Source: an uncultured Clostridia bacterium (lineage in GTDB: Bacteria > Bacillota > Clostridia > Oscillospirales > Ruminococcaceae). From it: a stretch of 6,413 bases of DNA. The notes below the pieces were generated by a model, which saw nothing but the letters and a program-made list of their open reading frames with translations, was not told the DNA's origin and ran no database searches. How positions within the stretch are numbered: the first letter of the stretch is position 1; the number at the start of each line of letters is the position of its first letter. The translations under genes and the position numbers were made by a program. Below are positions 5,162-6,413 of this stretch, piece by piece. Location: assembly GCA_947175045.1 (NCBI GenBank), contig CAMWLH010000128.1:1-6413 (forward strand), read 5' to 3'.

Positions 5162-6352
5162 TCAAAGCACGCTAGCGTTGATATAATCCGCAAGCTCCGA
5201 CGCCGCTATATCGTGAGTGGCGGCGGTGGGGTGCCAGTCCGCGGCGTAGCCCGTCGAGCCGTCCTGCGTGGAAAGCCGCAGGGTGGATATGTTGGTATCG
5301 CCCGTTTCGGCGGTGTAGTTCTCCGCGGCGGCGCATATCGCGTCGTACAGGTCTGCGCCCATAACTCCGAAAGCGCAGATAATGTGAGCGTCCGCGTTGT
5401 TTTTGCGCACCTTCTCCAGGAATTTCACATAGCCGTCGGAGTATTCCTTTATCAGCTCCTCGTCCTTGCCGGTGTAGGAATTATCGTTAGTCCCGAGATT
5501 TATCACTATTATATCGGGTACGAACCGCGAGAAATCCCAGTCGACCCCGGCCGCGTTAAATCCGTCGGTGCCTGTGCCGCTGCTTATTGCCAGACACTCA
5601 TACTTGTTGGGAAGCTGCTGAGCCGCCACCTTTTTCCCCTGCGTTGTGTAGCCCGAAACTATGCCGTGCCCGCTGTATGAGACCAGACTGTAATCCGCGT
5701 CCAGAAGCTCCGCCGTCTTGTAGGCGTACGCCTTTGTCGCGTCCTCGGTCTTGGTGGAGAAGTGGTGGTTCCTGTTCTCGTCGTCCACGCCGTAGCCGCA
5801 GGTTATCGAATCCCCGATAAACTCTATTTTCAGCTCCTTTTCCGCTGTGGGAGCTATGTCCTCCTCCGATGTAACGGTTATCTCGTCAATGCCGAGAATG
5901 GAGTTCGCCGCCTCGGAAATCTTCATCAATCTTACGGTGACCTCCTTTTCTTCCTCATACGAAAAAACGTCGTATGTAACCTCGCTTTGGGTTATCATCT
6001 CGTCGACTACCCGCTCGCCGTCAACATACGCGGCGAAACGAGCCTGATTATCCTCCGCGGATATCATGCTGTCTCCGACGATCTTCACGGAGCACTGCGT
6101 TCCCTTTACCGTAAATTCCACCCCGCTCGCGGAATGCGCCAGCCACAGAATACCGTTCTCATTGTGCGTGCGCCCCAGCATCTTAACATATTGCTCCTCT
6201 GCCTCATACGTCCTTACCATCTCTCCTGCTGTCTCCTCTGTCCTTATTATTTCCGAGCTTTCGCCCGTGGACGATCTGGTATCGTCTTTTTTCGCGCAGC
6301 CTGTCAGTAACATTGACACGGCAAGCGCCGCTGCCATAATTTTTCTGTCCAT
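5162..6352 (-). CDS. CE2-like acetyl (xylan) esterase lipoprotein, SGNH fold
   Basis: 396-aa surface lipoprotein predicted to remove acetyl groups from hemicellulose or its oligosaccharides. The signal sequence MDRKIMAAALAVSMLLTGC has a lipobox LLTGC with lipidated C19, followed by a Ser/Thr/Glu-rich tether (about 20-48). Residues about 50-165 match the N-terminal jelly-roll domain of carbohydrate esterase family 2 (YVKMLGRTHNENGILWLAHS at 55-74, FAAYVDGERV at 106-115). Residues about 172-396 are the SGNH hydrolase domain: nucleophile S182 in FIGDSITCGYG, oxyanion-type G228 in SYSGHG, N289 in INLGTND, and catalytic H374 in ADWHPTAATH. The two-domain order and the DWHP motif separate it from plain GDSL esterases. 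AGGAGG is only 4 nt from the ATG but the signal peptide supports this start. The gene is GC-rich, and carries upstream a copy of the 22-nt sequence also found before the GH43 gene. The fold is near certain; the exact substrate (xylan, mannan or glucomannan) is not. Confidence 0.92.
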   Translation of the reverse strand: MDRKIMAAALAVSMLLTGCAKKDDTRSSTGESSEIIRTEETAGEMVRTYEAEEQYVKMLGRTHNENGILWLAHSASGVEFTVKGTQCSVKIVGDSMISAEDNQARFAAYVDGERVVDEMITQSEVTYDVFSYEEEKEVTVRLMKISEAANSILGIDEITVTSEEDIAPTAEKELKIEFIGDSITCGYGVDDENRNHHFSTKTEDATKAYAYKTAELLDADYSLVSYSGHGIVSGYTTQGKKVAAQQLPNKYECLAISSGTGTDGFNAAGVDWDFSRFVPDIIVINLGTNDNSYTGKDEELIKEYSDGYVKFLEKVRKNNADAHIICAFGVMGADLYDAICAAAENYTAETGDTNISTLRLSTQDGSTGYAADWHPTAATHDIAASELADYINASVL

Positions 6353-6371
6353 ACTTCCTCCTGATTTAAAA

Positions 6372-6413
6372 GAAATTTTTCGCGACCCGCCCGAGTAACA
6401 CTCTGCTGCGCTC
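6372..6413 (-). repeat. Second copy of the GC-rich repeat, upstream of the esterase gene (cut by window edge)
   Basis: Read on the minus strand, 6393-6372 matches 325-346 at 21 of 22 positions (core GGGCGGGTCGCG then an AAAATTTC end), and a TTTAAAT-AGGAG-like stretch follows in both copies into the ribosome binding site. A GCGCAGC (6411-6405) further out also occurs in the loop of the first copy (304-310). The sequence between (GAGTGTTACTC) differs and forms its own small dyad. The rest of the element lies beyond the window. Confidence 0.7.

Noticed and set aside
269..6393. Outward repeats as the ends of one large composite transposon
   Set aside because: The shared sequence is inverted at the two ends and encloses all intact genes, but there is no transposase, integrase or visible target duplication, and each copy sits at a ribosome binding site. 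A dispersed or 5'-UTR element explains it more simply.

Overview
The window reads as a chromosomal accessory segment of a plant-fibre-degrading Gram-positive bacterium, most likely a Ruminococcus-like or other Oscillospiraceae/Clostridia member. The basis is: strong AGGAGG-type ribosome binding sites before every gene; mixed GC (the carbohydrate genes are GC-rich, two accessory genes clearly more AT-rich); a GH43 glycosidase without a signal peptide; and a lipoprotein esterase that looks like carbohydrate esterase family 2. The genus is an inference.

Layout. Positions 1-169 hold the 3' end of what looks like an RNase R gene (last S1 domain), readable only if a one-base frameshift near position 40 is allowed. 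A 78-nt GC-rich inverted repeat (269-346) follows, ending 10 nt before the ribosome binding site of a GH43 beta-xylosidase/arabinofuranosidase-type enzyme (370-1854). A small acidic, probably all-helical protein that may be immunity-like (1893-2303) follows 38 nt downstream. A long-stem terminator (about 2369-2409) closes that unit. A near-ideal sigma-A promoter with a perfect 14-bp LacI/CcpA-type palindrome over its -35 box (2468-2496) drives a 480-aa putative clan GH-A-like hydrolase of unrecognised family (2541-3983), which ends in a clean intrinsic terminator (3991-4019).

The rest is on the minus strand and converges on that terminator. A CE2-like acetyl esterase lipoprotein (6352 to 5162) is followed by a 17-codon small ORF (5067 to 5014), a hairpin, and a divergent protein-kinase-like gene (4990 to 4070). 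The small ORF, the hairpin and the kinase ribosome binding site are arranged like a translational-attenuation leader: the same CCTCC can pair either with GGAGG inside the small ORF or with the kinase Shine-Dalgarno sequence.

How the genes may work together (inference). The esterase, anchored outside the cell, would remove acetyl groups from hemicellulose fragments. The GH43 enzyme and the second hydrolase, both without signal peptides, would cut imported oligosaccharides in the cytoplasm, the second one under sugar-responsive repression. The GH43 and esterase genes share a nearly identical 22-nt sequence just upstream of their ribosome binding sites (325-346, and 6372-6393 on the other strand), which may be a dispersed repeat or a shared 5'-UTR element. 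The kinase-like gene and the small helical protein have no obvious metabolic role and differ in base composition, so they may be accessory insertions. No tRNA, rRNA, CRISPR array, transposase or recognised riboswitch was seen.
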